Assembly: GCF_000308595.1 (NCBI RefSeq) | Contig: NZ_BAGA01000109.1 | Coordinates: 62,001-126,000, forward strand | DNA from: Nocardia higoensis NBRC 100133 | Lineage (GTDB): Bacteria; Actinomycetota; Actinomycetes; Mycobacteriales; Mycobacteriaceae | DNA length: 64,000 nt | Direction: 5' to 3' | Shown: one piece after another, positions 17,780-27,667 of the stretch | How the letters are laid out: each line of letters begins with the position of its first letter | Position numbering within the stretch: position 1 is the stretch's first letter | Notes under the pieces: generated by a model | The model's input: only the letters and a program-made list of their open reading frames with translations | The model's database searches: none | What the model was told of the DNA's origin: nothing | Made by a program: the position numbers and the translations under genes

Positions 17780-19102
17780 CTACACGGGCGCGGCGGTGGC
17801 CACCGGCGTGTGGAGCACATCGGGCACTTCGGTGCCGCGCAGGGAGGTACCGGCGGTCTCGCGCAGGAACGCCCACGCCACCAGACCGACCAGCGAGGCG
17901 CCGATCATGTAGGCGGCCGGAAACAGCGACCATCCGGTCGACTCGATCGCCGCCTCGTTCACCAGCGGCGCGGTGCCACCGAAGGCCGCCGTGGATACGT
18001 TGTAGGCCAGCGCGAAGCCCGCATAGCGCACGTGCGTCGGGAAGATCGCGGGGAAGGTCGCGCTGATCGTCGACAACTGCGGCAGGTACAGCAGGCCGAG
18101 CACGAGGAAGCCGAGCACCGCCCAGACCGGGCCCTGCCCCATCAGCCAGTACATCGGCAGCGCGAACACGGCCAGGCCGACCAGCGAGACCAGCCACATC
18201 GGCCTGCGGCCCACCCGGTCCGAGAGCCCGCCGAAGATCGGCAGGACCAGCATCATGACCACCTGGCCGATGAGCATCATGGCCGTCGTGGTCGACTCGG
18301 CCATCCCGAGCGATTTCTGCAGGTAGGTCGGCTGATACGTGAGCAGCGTGTAGTTGACCACGTTCAGCGCGATCACCAGGCCGCCCAGGGTGAGCAGCTC
18401 ACGGCGATAGTTGCGGATCAGCTCGCCGAGCCCGGTCGGCGGATGCGGATTCTGCGCGACCTCTTCGAACACCGGCGACTCGTCCAGGCGCGAGCGCAGA
18501 TACAGCCCGATCAGGCCGAGCGGGACCGCGATCAGGAACGGGATGCGCCAGCCCCAGTCGTACATGGCCTCCGACCCGAGCGCCAGCTGGAAGAACAGCA
18601 CCACGGCCGAACCGCCGACGAAGCCGCCCAGCGTGCCGAGCTCGAGGAAGCTGCCGAGGAAACCGCGCCGCCGATCGCTCGCCGTCTCGGCGAGATAGGT
18701 TGCCGCGCCGCCGTATTCGCCGCCGGTGGAAAAGCCCTGCACCACGCGCAGGCAGATCAGCAGGACCGGCGCGAGCACGCCGACCTGGCCGTGCGTCGGC
18801 AACAACCCGATGAGGCCGGTCGCCGCCGCCATCAGCAGGATCGTGGTGGCCAGCACCCGCTTTCGGCCGAGCCGGTCGCCCAGCGGACCCCAGACCATGC
18901 CGCCCAGGGGACGGAGCACGAACGAGATGGCGAAGCCGAGCATGGTGCCGAGAGTGCCCAGTTCACCGGGGAAGAAAGCGGCGGTGAGGTAGGTCGCGGT
19001 AGCGGCGTAGACGCCGTAGTCGAACCACTCGGTGGCGTTGCCCATCGCCGAGGCGGCCACCGATCGGCGCAGCCGCTGCGATTCCTCCTGTGTCACGGTC
19101 AT
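17780..19102 (-). CDS. MFS transporter, metabolite:H+ symporter (ProP/MHS) type
   Basis: A 440-residue inner-membrane protein with 12 predicted transmembrane helices. The MHS-family N-terminus (SAMGNATEWFDYGVY) is clear, as are the two loop 2-3 type motifs GDRLGRKR and GLSDRVGRR, and the RVVQGFSTGGEYGGA segment of helix 4. The family takes up betaine, proline, ectoine or carboxylates by proton symport. The exact substrate is not inferable. I use the ATG at 19102 because the in-frame extension upstream is Arg-rich and unlike membrane protein. Confidence 0.9.
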   Translation of the reverse strand: MTVTQEESQRLRRSVAASAMGNATEWFDYGVYAATATYLTAAFFPGELGTLGTMLGFAISFVLRPLGGMVWGPLGDRLGRKRVLATTILLMAAATGLIGLLPTHGQVGVLAPVLLICLRVVQGFSTGGEYGGAATYLAETASDRRRGFLGSFLELGTLGGFVGGSAVVLFFQLALGSEAMYDWGWRIPFLIAVPLGLIGLYLRSRLDESPVFEEVAQNPHPPTGLGELIRNYRRELLTLGGLVIALNVVNYTLLTYQPTYLQKSLGMAESTTTAMMLIGQVVMMLVLPIFGGLSDRVGRRPMWLVSLVGLAVFALPMYWLMGQGPVWAVLGFLVLGLLYLPQLSTISATFPAIFPTHVRYAGFALAYNVSTAAFGGTAPLVNEAAIESTGWSLFPAAYMIGASLVGLVAWAFLRETAGTSLRGTEVPDVLHTPVATAAPV

Positions 19103-19352
19103 GGCCCGTCTCCTCACCGGTCCGCGGACCGCCGGTTCCCGATGCTGCGCGCTCGCCGCGTTCCGTCTGCACCGGTTGCGGCGCCGACACGAGCACGAAG
19201 GGAACCGTTCCCAGGTTCGACGCAGGTCAAACGCGAGGCGACGCGACCATCCGGTGACCGCGTACCCGCCCACCAGCCACCCATTCGAGAAAAGTGATCT
19301 GCGTCACACTGTCGTGATCCGGTGGCCGATCCGGGTCGCCGGACTCACCGGC

Positions 19353-20186
19353 TCACCCCCCGCGCTGGCCGCGATCACCCGCGGTACTGCGGCGACTGCG
19401 GTGCCGGCCGCCGCAATCACCGGCGGCGCCGCGGCGCGGCGCCGCGGCCGCGGTGATGAAGGCGCGCACCAGCCGCCGATCGCCGGGATCGGCTTCCGGA
19501 TGCCACTGCAGGCCGACCAGGAAAGGCGCCCCGGGGTGTTCGACGGCTTCGACACTGCCGTCGGTCGAACGCGCCGAGACCACCAGTCCGGGGGCGACGC
19601 GACCGACGGCCTGATGGTGATGGCAATGCGCGCGCACCCGGGGACCGGCGAGCGCGGCGACCAGGGTGCCCGGCGTGGTGAGCGCGGTGGTGGCGCCGTA
19701 ATCGCCGGGCGGGCCCGAGTGCTGTTCGTGGCCGATCTCGTCGGGCAGGTGCTGGACCAGGGTGCCGCCGAGGGCGACATTGATGAGCTGGATGCCGCGG
19801 CACACGCCGAGGACCGGCAGGCCCGCGGCCCTGGCCAGGGCGAACAACTCGAACTCGAAGACATCGCGCCCGGGCCGGGTATAGGTGCCCGGAGCGGGCA
19901 CGGCCCCGTAGCGGTGCGGCTCGATATCGGCGCCGCCGGCGAGCAGCAGACCGTCGAGCCGCGCCACCAGCTCCGGCCGCGCCCGGCCGGCGGGCGGCAA
20001 CAGGACCGGGATGCCCCCGGCATCCTCGATCATCTCGACGTAATTGAAGTGCAGCACCGCGCACTCGGTGTCCCAGCTGCCGAAACGCGCCGGTTCGCGG
20101 TAGGTGGTCAGGCCGATCAGCGGCCTGAGGTGCAACTCCCCTTCCAGGGTGGAATCTGAGCTGTTCGAAGCCACGCGTGCTCCCAC
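19353..20186 (-). CDS. Class I glutamine amidotransferase-like hydrolase (PuuD/gamma-Glu-GABA hydrolase family)
   Basis: A 277-residue peptidase C26 protein. It has the oxyanion/nucleophile segment LGVCRGIQ with C129, and the catalytic His-Glu pair in LQWHPEAD near residue 226. LLLAGGADIEPHRYG near residue 80 is characteristic of the gamma-glutamyl-gamma-aminobutyrate hydrolase group, which removes gamma-glutamyl groups from polyamine breakdown intermediates. No other puu genes are nearby, so a different gamma-glutamyl amide is possible. The last ~40 residues are Arg/Gly/Ala-rich and probably disordered. Confidence 0.85.
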   Translation of the reverse strand: MGARVASNSSDSTLEGELHLRPLIGLTTYREPARFGSWDTECAVLHFNYVEMIEDAGGIPVLLPPAGRARPELVARLDGLLLAGGADIEPHRYGAVPAPGTYTRPGRDVFEFELFALARAAGLPVLGVCRGIQLINVALGGTLVQHLPDEIGHEQHSGPPGDYGATTALTTPGTLVAALAGPRVRAHCHHHQAVGRVAPGLVVSARSTDGSVEAVEHPGAPFLVGLQWHPEADPGDRRLVRAFITAAAAPRRGAAGDCGGRHRSRRSTAGDRGQRGG

Positions 20187-20277
20187 TCGGTCACGACCGC
20201 ATCGAATGCGTCGAGCTCCACCCGAGCGGCATTGCGGTTATGGTCGCCGATATCGTCGCCGAAGGGCGCCGGGGCGA

Positions 20278-21870
20278 TCACACCGGATCGGCGGAAGCCT
20301 CGGCTCGCGACGCATGTCCGCCCGCATCCGCCTCGTCCGGGCGGCGGAAGATCCGCAGCGCGCCGGGGCGGCTGGTGAAGGCGAATTCCGTGCCCCGGTA
20401 ACCGACTTCGCCGTCGGTGGCCAGCGACACCGGGCCGCTCGAGATCCGCACCTCCAGCCGTTCGGCGGCGCGACGCACGTAGGTGGCGGAATCGGCCAGC
20501 GTCCCGGTGAGCGTCGCCCACACCAGGCGGGTTCGCGAGAAGGGCACGTCCGCGCGCAGATACCGCACATCGATGGTGCCGCGGTGCAGTTCCGGACGGG
20601 ACATGGGGATCTGGTCGGCCGGGCTGTAGCGACCGTTGCCGACGAACAACATCCACAGCGCCATTGGCACTCCGTCGACGGTCGCGTGCAGCGGCTCGGC
20701 GCGCAGCAGCACCCGCACCATGGCGATTCCGGCGGCGGGCCACTTGCCGATGCGATGCTCCCAGCGCTCGCGCAGGTGCACGAAATCCGGATAGCCGCCG
20801 AGGCTGGCGGTATTGACGAACACCCGTTCCCCGCCGCCGTCGAGATCCACTGCGGCGACGTCGACCCGGGCCACCGCGCCCGCGTCCAGCGCGCTCGCGG
20901 TGTGGTCCGCGTCGTCGACACCGGCGTCCTTGGCGAAGTGGTTGAGCGTGCCGCCCGCGAACACCGCGAGCGGAAGCTGCTCGCGCACCGCGATTTCGGC
21001 CACTCCGGAGACCGTGCCGTCGCCGCCGAGGACACCGAGCGCGCGCACCTGTCCGGAGTTCAGATGCTCGGCCAGTTGTTCGTCCAGGGTGCGCTCGTGG
21101 TCGAAGGGCACGATGCGGGCGGCGGGCAACGCGGACCGCACCTCGGCGAGCACCTCCTCGGCGGCGCCGCTGCCGGACAGGGCGTTGGCGACCAGCAACA
21201 GGCCCCTGCCGTGCGGCAACGGCTCGATCCTCTCGTTCTCGCCGACCAGCGCGGGCTCGTCCGGCCGCAACGCCCACCAGCGGCGGGTGCCCAGCGCCAC
21301 CCCGGCGCCGAGCAGCGCACCCGCGACCACATCGGAGGGCCAGTGCACCCCGATGTGGACCCGCGAATAACCGACCGCGACGGCGACCGGCGCGACCGCG
21401 ACGGCCGTGGCCGGGCTCTCCAGCGCCACCCCCGTGACGAACGCGGCCGCGGAGGCCGAATGCCCGGACGGGAACGACGAGGACACCGGCGGGGTGCCCA
21501 GCCTGCGCACGAAAGGCACCGATTCGTCCGGCGGACGACGGCGCGGGAACAGCGGCTTGGCGATGCCGTTGGCGACCCCGCTGGCCAGACCGGTCGCGAG
21601 CAGCCCGCGCACGCCCGCGCGCCGGACCGGGCCGCTGCCGAGCAGCACCATGGCCGCGCCGAAGCCGAGCCAGAGCCGGTTGTAGTTCGCCCCGGCGCTC
21701 AGCGTCCGCAGGGCCCGGTCGGCAGGGCTCGGACGCAATCGCGCACTGCGCCCGATCACCCACCGATCGAGAGAGCTGGTCAGCGCCGAGGGCCGGGCCC
21801 GGCCGCGCGTGGTCCGTCGATTCCGTCTCGGCGCCAGTCGTGCCCGGCGCGACGCCCGCTCGAACTGCAT
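20278..21870 (-). CDS. PAP2 phosphatase fused to diacylglycerol/sphingosine-kinase-like domain
   Basis: A 530-residue two-domain protein. Residues about 60-215 are a membrane PAP2 acid phosphatase with all three signature blocks: KPLFPRRRP, PSGHSAS and SRVHIGVHWPSD. Residues about 225-510 are a lipid-kinase catalytic domain (DAGK/LCB5/YegS) with the GGDGTVSG nucleotide loop and the GTLNHFA segment. The N-terminus is strongly basic. One chain that can both remove and add lipid phosphates suggests control of a phosphatidate/diacylglycerol or prenyl-phosphate pool at the membrane. It lies 91 bases upstream of the amidotransferase on the same strand. Confidence 0.9.
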   Translation of the reverse strand: MQFERASRRARLAPRRNRRTTRGRARPSALTSSLDRWVIGRSARLRPSPADRALRTLSAGANYNRLWLGFGAAMVLLGSGPVRRAGVRGLLATGLASGVANGIAKPLFPRRRPPDESVPFVRRLGTPPVSSSFPSGHSASAAAFVTGVALESPATAVAVAPVAVAVGYSRVHIGVHWPSDVVAGALLGAGVALGTRRWWALRPDEPALVGENERIEPLPHGRGLLLVANALSGSGAAEEVLAEVRSALPAARIVPFDHERTLDEQLAEHLNSGQVRALGVLGGDGTVSGVAEIAVREQLPLAVFAGGTLNHFAKDAGVDDADHTASALDAGAVARVDVAAVDLDGGGERVFVNTASLGGYPDFVHLRERWEHRIGKWPAAGIAMVRVLLRAEPLHATVDGVPMALWMLFVGNGRYSPADQIPMSRPELHRGTIDVRYLRADVPFSRTRLVWATLTGTLADSATYVRRAAERLEVRISSGPVSLATDGEVGYRGTEFAFTSRPGALRIFRRPDEADAGGHASRAEASADPV

Positions 21871-22019
21871 CAGCCCAGCCTAGCCCGGCCCGGCCTCGGC
21901 GAGTTCGGCTGTGCGCCAGCGCGATCGGTCACAAGCACCGCCCACTTTGCCGGAGATTAGGCGAATCCGTGTTAACTTAAATGCGAATGGGAATTCACTT
22001 ACCTCGATCGGAGCCAGCT

Positions 22020-23185
<1,166 letters not shown>

Positions 23186-23186
<1 letters not shown>

Positions 23187-23929
23187 TGACGGTGGCACGC
23201 TCGGCGCTGGTCACCGGAGGCTCGCGCGGCATCGGCGCCGAGGTCGCGAACAAGCTGGCCGCCGAGGGCTATCACCTGACCATCGCCGCTCGCACCGCCG
23301 AGACGCTCGAGCAGACCGCCGAGCGCCTGCGCGCCGAGCACGGCGTCGAGGTGCAGCCGGTGGTCGCCCGGATGAACGACCTGGACGAGGTGCGGGCGCT
23401 GGCCGCCGCGCACGGCGACCGGTTCGGCGGGCTGAACGCGCTGGTGCTCAGCGCGGGCACCGGAACGGCAGGCGCGGTCGCGGACATGCCGGCCAAGACC
23501 TACGAGCGGATGCTCGACGTCAATTTCCGGGCACCGATCACCCTCATCCAGGCCGCCATCCCGCTGCTGCGCAAGAGCGCGGCCGAGGATGTCGCCCGCG
23601 GCGCGAAGATCATCGCGCTGGCCTCCATCACCGGCGTGGTGGGCGAGGCCGGGCTGGCGGCCTACGGTGCGACGAAGGCCGCGCTGGTCTCGCTGTGCGA
23701 GACGGTGTCGCTGGAGGAATCGGCGGGCGGCGTGAGCGCCACCGCGATCTCCCCCGGTTACGTCGACACCGACATGACCGCGTGGAAGCGCGACGAACTC
23801 TCGCAGTCGGCCATGCTGACCACCGGCGATGTCGCGGAGATGGTGCTGGCGATCACCCGGCTCTCACGCAATGCCGTGGTGCCCAATATCGTCCTGTCCC
23901 GCGCGGGCGATCAACTCTGGCGCGCCTGA
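23186..23929 (+). CDS. SDR family oxidoreductase, coupled to thiolase
   Basis: A 247-residue short-chain dehydrogenase with GGSRGIG near residue 11, the NADP-type arginine in AARTAE, SAGTG near residue 92 and catalytic ASITG...YGATK near residues 150-167. Its ATG shares one base with the thiolase stop (TGATG), which fixes both the start and co-translation. Context suggests a 3-hydroxyacyl-CoA or related fatty-acyl substrate, but this is inference. A strong hairpin follows the stop. Confidence 0.92.
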
Positions 23930-23945
23930 CACCGGTCCACAGCCG

Positions 23946-23983
23946 CGGAGGGCGGGTGAGCTCGACAGCTCACCCGCCCTCCG
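23946..23983. terminator. Bidirectional hairpin terminator
   Basis: A perfect 17-base stem (23946-23962 with 23967-23983) around a CGAC tetraloop, followed on the plus strand by GTTTCTTC. It lies between the convergent stops of the thiolase-SDR operon and the MarR gene and should end both transcripts. Confidence 0.85.
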
Positions 23984-24055
23984 CCGTTTCTTCGCGGCGC
24001 TTCCGGCCACCCTCGTTCCTCGGGGTCGCCCGCGGCGAGCGCCGGCCCGGGCCGA

Positions 24056-24520
24056 TCAGTCGCGCCCTGGTCTGTCCAACTTCGCGACCACCGCGCCCAG
24101 CCCGTCGGCCACAGCGCGGCGCTGCTCGTCGGTCAGCACGTCGATGAGCGCCCGCCGCACCGTGGCGACGTGGCCGGGCGCGACCTCGGCCAGCCGGTCC
24201 CGACCCGCGGGCGTCAGGATCGCGACGACCCCGCGATCGTCGGCGTCGGCCGCCTCCCGCCGGACGAGCCCCGCCTTCTCCAGCCGCCCGATCTGATAGC
24301 TCAGCCCGCTCTTGGAGGTGTAGAGCGCCGCGGCCAGCTCGGTCATCCGCAGTCTGCCCTGCGGGGCCGCGGAGAGCCGGACCAACGTCTCGTATTGGGG
24401 GTGGGACAGCCCTTCGCCCTTGAGATGCCGTTCGATCTCCCGATCGACCAGCGCACTCGCCGCGACGAATACCTCCCAGGCACGCATCTCCTGCGCATCG
24501 AGCCACCGTGTCTCGGTCAC
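24056..24520 (-). CDS. MarR family transcriptional regulator
   Basis: A 154-residue winged-helix regulator. The recognition region reads MTELAAALYTSKSGLSYQIGRLEKAGLV near residues 59-86 (quoted here as its two halves, LAAALYTSKSG and YQIGRLEKAGLV), followed by the acidic/basic wing EAADADDRG. It is divergent from an extradiol dioxygenase gene; the 100-base gap holds two identical 14-base palindromes that are the obvious operators, so it most likely represses itself and the dioxygenase-doxX operon. The inducer is unknown but aromatic compounds are typical for the family. Confidence 0.92.
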   Translation of the reverse strand: MTETRWLDAQEMRAWEVFVAASALVDREIERHLKGEGLSHPQYETLVRLSAAPQGRLRMTELAAALYTSKSGLSYQIGRLEKAGLVRREAADADDRGVVAILTPAGRDRLAEVAPGHVATVRRALIDVLTDEQRRAVADGLGAVVAKLDRPGRD

Positions 24521-24540
24521 CTCGTCACCCTACGCCTGTT

Positions 24541-24593
24541 GTTCAAATTTGAACCACGAGCTATGCTGAAATCCGCATAGTTCAAATTTGAAC
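24541..24593. promoter_or_regulatory. Paired MarR operators between divergent genes
   Basis: Two perfect copies of the palindrome GTTCAAATTTGAAC lie at 24541-24554 and 24580-24593, with centres 39 bases apart. Between them CTATGC (24561-24566) and GCATAG (24575-24580) form a further inverted repeat, so most of the 53-base element has dyad symmetry. It occupies the divergent promoter region of marR and the dioxygenase gene; the TTGAAC end of each palindrome resembles a -35 hexamer facing into each gene. Confidence 0.85.
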
Positions 24594-24620
24594 TAACGAT
24601 GTCCCCCGAACGGAGCGACC

Positions 24621-25400
24621 ATGCCCGACACGACGACCGCCGGCCGCATGCCGGTGCTGTTCCTCTCCCACGGCGCGCCGCCGCTGGTCGACCACGCGCG
24701 CTGGCCCGCCGAGCTCGCCGCCTGGGCGGGAAACCTGCCGAAGCCCGCGGCGGTCCTGATCGTCTCCGCGCACTGGGAAGCCGCCCCGATCTCGGTCGGC
24801 GCGACCACCACCGTCCCGCTGGTCTACGACTTCTGGGGCTTCCCGCAGCGCTACTACGAGGTGCTCTACCCCGCGCCGGGCGCTCCGGAGCTGGCCCGCA
24901 AGGTGGCGGCGCTGCTCGGCGACCGCGTGACCCAGGCACCCGAGCGCGGGCTCGATCACGGCGCCTATGTGCCGCTGACCCAGATGTATCCCGACGCCGA
25001 CGTGCCCGTGCTCCAGCTGTCGATGCCGACGCTGGATCCCACCGAACTGTTCGAGATCGGGCGCACGCTGGCCCCGCTGCGCGAGGAGGGCGTGCTGATC
25101 GTCGGCAGCGGCTTCTGGACCCACAACCTGCGCGCCCTCACCGATGACGACGTGCACGTGCACACCTTCACCGCCGAATTCGACGACTGGGGCGAGCACG
25201 CCCTGGCCGACCGCGATATCGACGCCCTGCTCGACTTCGAGCGCAAGGCGCCCGCCGCCCGACTCGCCCACCCACGCACCGAACACTTCGCACCACTGTT
25301 CGTCAGCCTCGGTGCGGGCGAGAATGACCTCGACACGTTACGCACGGTGATCGACGGATATTGGCACGGCATGGCACGACGCTCCATCCAGCTCGGCTGA
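24621..25400 (+). CDS. Class III extradiol ring-cleavage dioxygenase (YgiD/DODA family)
   Basis: A 259-residue zinc/iron-dependent dioxygenase of the 4,5-DOPA extradiol type. Metal and catalytic histidines are visible in FLSHGAPP (near residue 14), SAHWEA (near 51), LDHGAYVPL (near 113) and GFWTHNLR (near 170). Bacterial relatives cleave catechol-type rings or have unknown natural substrates. It is divergent from marR with paired operators between them, and doxX follows 27 bases downstream, implying an aromatic- or quinone-responsive operon. Confidence 0.9.
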   Translation: MPDTTTAGRMPVLFLSHGAPPLVDHARWPAELAAWAGNLPKPAAVLIVSAHWEAAPISVGATTTVPLVYDFWGFPQRYYEVLYPAPGAPELARKVAALLGDRVTQAPERGLDHGAYVPLTQMYPDADVPVLQLSMPTLDPTELFEIGRTLAPLREEGVLIVGSGFWTHNLRALTDDDVHVHTFTAEFDDWGEHALADRDIDALLDFERKAPAARLAHPRTEHFAPLFVSLGAGENDLDTLRTVIDGYWHGMARRSIQLG

Positions 25401-25427
25401 ACCACTCCGCGACGACAGGACACGCGC

Positions 25428-25949
25428 ATGACGACCACGACCTCTCCCCGCACGACCCCCGCACTCGCGACAGCGGGCATCGACATCGGCCTGCTCCTGC
25501 TGCGCCTGGGCATCGGCCTGACGATGGCCGTGCACGGCTCGCAGAAGCTCCTCGGCTGGTTCGACGGTCCCGGCCTCGACGGCACCGAAGGCATGCTGTC
25601 GAACATGGGCTACCCGGCGCCCGGCTTCTTCGCGATCGTCACCTCCGTCATCGAGATGTTCGCCGGTCTGGCGCTGGCGGTGGGGGTGCTCACCCCGCTG
25701 GCGGGCGCCGCGATCATGGGCACGATGCTCAACGCGATCTCCGTGAAATGGGGCAGCGGCTACATCGGCGGCCTCGAATACGAGACCGTGCTCGCCGTCA
25801 GCGGCGCCGCGCTGGCCTTCACCGGCGCCGGACGCTTCGCCGTCGACGGCGCGATCCCCGCGCTGCGCCACCCGCGGGTGAGCACCGGCCTCGGCTGCGT
25901 CGTCCTCGGCCTGGTGCTGGCGGGCCTGGTCCTGCTCCTGCGCAACTGA
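25428..25949 (+). CDS. DoxX family membrane protein
   Basis: A 173-residue inner-membrane protein with four predicted helices. The DoxX signature is clear: LLRLGIGLTMAVHGSQKL near residue 24, a GxF/GYPAPGFFA loop and ALAVGVLTPLAG in the third helix. DoxX proteins are associated with thiol/redox homeostasis and quinone-linked reactions. It follows the dioxygenase by 27 bases on the same strand and is presumably under the same MarR operators. Confidence 0.88.
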   Translation: MTTTTSPRTTPALATAGIDIGLLLLRLGIGLTMAVHGSQKLLGWFDGPGLDGTEGMLSNMGYPAPGFFAIVTSVIEMFAGLALAVGVLTPLAGAAIMGTMLNAISVKWGSGYIGGLEYETVLAVSGAALAFTGAGRFAVDGAIPALRHPRVSTGLGCVVLGLVLAGLVLLLRN

Positions 25950-26047
25950 CCGGCGACCTCGACGCCGCCGCCCCGGCAACCGATCCGCGACCGGCCGCGC
26001 ACCACGGTGTGCGCGGCCGGTCGCGGTCGTCTCGGTACCCTCGTCTC

Positions 26048-26998
26048 ATGGCGCAGCACACTCGTCTCCCGGGGCAGTTCGCTTCGCCGATCTATGGCGG
26101 CGCCGCTCCCGGACCCGGCCCCGGCACCGGAGGGCCCGAAGACGCGAGCGCTGCGCTGCGCGGCTCACACGCCGCGACCGCCCGGCTGGCCGAGCTGCTC
26201 GACGGCAGGCGGGTCGCCGTACTGACCGGCGCGGGCATGTCCACCGACAGTGGCATCCCCGACTACCGCGGCCCGGACTCCCCGCCGCGCAACCCCATGA
26301 CCTACCAGCAGTTCGTCGGCGACCCGGTGTTCCGGCAGCGCTACTGGGCCCGCAACCACATCGGTTGGCGCAGCATGGACGCCGCCCGCCCCAATCCCGG
26401 CCATCGCGCACTGGCCGCCCTCGAACGCCTCGGCGTGGTCACCGGCGTCATCACCCAGAACGTGGACCTGCTGCACACCAAAGCGGGCAGCAGACGGGTC
26501 ATCGATCTGCACGGCACCTACGCGCGGGTGCGCTGCCTCGGCTGCCAGGCCCTGATGTCCCGCATGGCACTGGCCGACCTGCTCGAACAGGCCAACCCCG
26601 GCTTCGCGGCCGCGGCACATGCCACCGGCATCGAAGTAGCTCCCGACGCCGACGCCGTCATCGACGACACCGATGCCTTCCACATGGTCGGCTGCCCCCG
26701 GTGCGGCGGCATGCTCAAACCCGACATCGTCTACTTCGGCGAGAACGTCCCCAAGGACCGCGTCGCCGAAGCCTTCGCCCTCGTCGACGATTCCGACGCC
26801 CTGCTCGTCGCCGGCTCCTCGCTCACCGTCATGTCCGGCCGTCGCTTCGTCCGCCACGCCGCCCGCCGCGGTGACCCGGTGGTGATCGTCAACCGCGGTC
26901 CCACCCGAGGCGACGACATCGCCACCCTGCGACTGGACGCGGGCTGCTCCCCGATCCTGGACGCCTTCGCCACGCACTGCCTGCGCACATCGGTCTGA
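26048..26998 (+). CDS. Sir2-family NAD-dependent protein deacylase
   Basis: A 316-residue sirtuin that removes lysine acyl groups using NAD. It has the NAD loop LTGAGMSTDSGIPDYRG near residues 60-76, TQNVDLLH near residue 136, catalytic H in DLHGTY near 155, and a zinc module formed by CLGC and CPRCGGMLKP followed by YFGENVP. The first ~45 residues are Pro/Gly-rich and probably disordered, which makes it longer than typical cobB. The insert between the two zinc half-sites is about 55 residues. ATG at 26048 is chosen as the first Met with coding character. Confidence 0.92.
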   Translation: MAQHTRLPGQFASPIYGGAAPGPGPGTGGPEDASAALRGSHAATARLAELLDGRRVAVLTGAGMSTDSGIPDYRGPDSPPRNPMTYQQFVGDPVFRQRYWARNHIGWRSMDAARPNPGHRALAALERLGVVTGVITQNVDLLHTKAGSRRVIDLHGTYARVRCLGCQALMSRMALADLLEQANPGFAAAAHATGIEVAPDADAVIDDTDAFHMVGCPRCGGMLKPDIVYFGENVPKDRVAEAFALVDDSDALLVAGSSLTVMSGRRFVRHAARRGDPVVIVNRGPTRGDDIATLRLDAGCSPILDAFATHCLRTSV

Positions 26999-27063
26999 GC
27001 GACATCCCATCAGCGCCATCCGCCGGCAGAAGGCCCCGGCTCAGGGCTGACCGACGCATACCG

Positions 27064-27094
27064 CCGCCCCGGCCGCGCGATCCGGCCGGGGCGG
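27064..27094. terminator. Bidirectional hairpin terminator
   Basis: A perfect 12-base GC-only stem (27064-27075 with 27083-27094) around a 7-base loop, lying between the convergent stops of the sirtuin gene and the small basic protein gene. Confidence 0.75.
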
Positions 27095-27126
27095 AATGGT
27101 CGATCCGGGCTACACCCCCGCTCGGC

Positions 27127-27456
27127 TCAGTCGCGGCCGAGGGCGTGCTCGAGTTCCTTCTTGGTCATCTTCGAGCGGCCCTCGATATTGCGGCGCTTGG
27201 CGTCGTTGTAGAGCTGATCGCGGGTCGGGCCCTTCGCCCGGTTCGTGCCGGAGCGCTGGCCGCCGCGCTGCTGGGGCGACTTGTCCTGCACCGTCGAGCG
27301 GCTGGCGGTCCTGGTCTGCCCGGCCTGCGCACGGTTCTTGTTCACCGTACGGGCCGCGACCTCCTTCGCACGCTCGGTGCTCGCGCCACGATCCTTCGCC
27401 GAGTCCTTGATGTGCTCGTACTGGCGTTCCTGCTTGTCGGTCCATTCCTTCGGCAT
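27127..27456 (-). CDS. Small basic protein with Rho-N/SAP-like C-terminus
   Basis: A 109-residue, strongly charged protein. The central part is Lys/Arg/Gln-rich and low-complexity (ARTVNKNRAQAGQTRTASRS), while the last ~30 residues (TRDQLYNDAKRRNIEGRSK, MTKKELEHAL) match the helix-extended-loop-helix pattern of Rho N-terminal/SAP-type nucleic-acid binding motifs. The ATG at 27456 is preceded by a very strong ribosome site (GAGGAGGT). Similar proteins are often labelled plasmid stabilisation proteins without evidence; a nucleic-acid-binding role is inference. Confidence 0.8.
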   Translation of the reverse strand: MPKEWTDKQERQYEHIKDSAKDRGASTERAKEVAARTVNKNRAQAGQTRTASRSTVQDKSPQQRGGQRSGTNRAKGPTRDQLYNDAKRRNIEGRSKMTKKELEHALGRD

Positions 27457-27667
27457 GGCAACCTCCTCGCTCGTGTTGTGGCGAGTACCCCGCCCCCGCT
27501 CGGTGCACACAGCGCCGGCGCCTGCAATTGCGCCATGGGCGCCTCCTTCCGGGTACTTTGCGGCGGCAGTACCCGGTGCGGCCGGATGCAATCCCCCGGC
27601 GGGGCGTGACGAAGTCCCGGTACGCGGGTGCCTGCCCGGGATGTCGCGCTCGTGTAAGACTGGGCCG

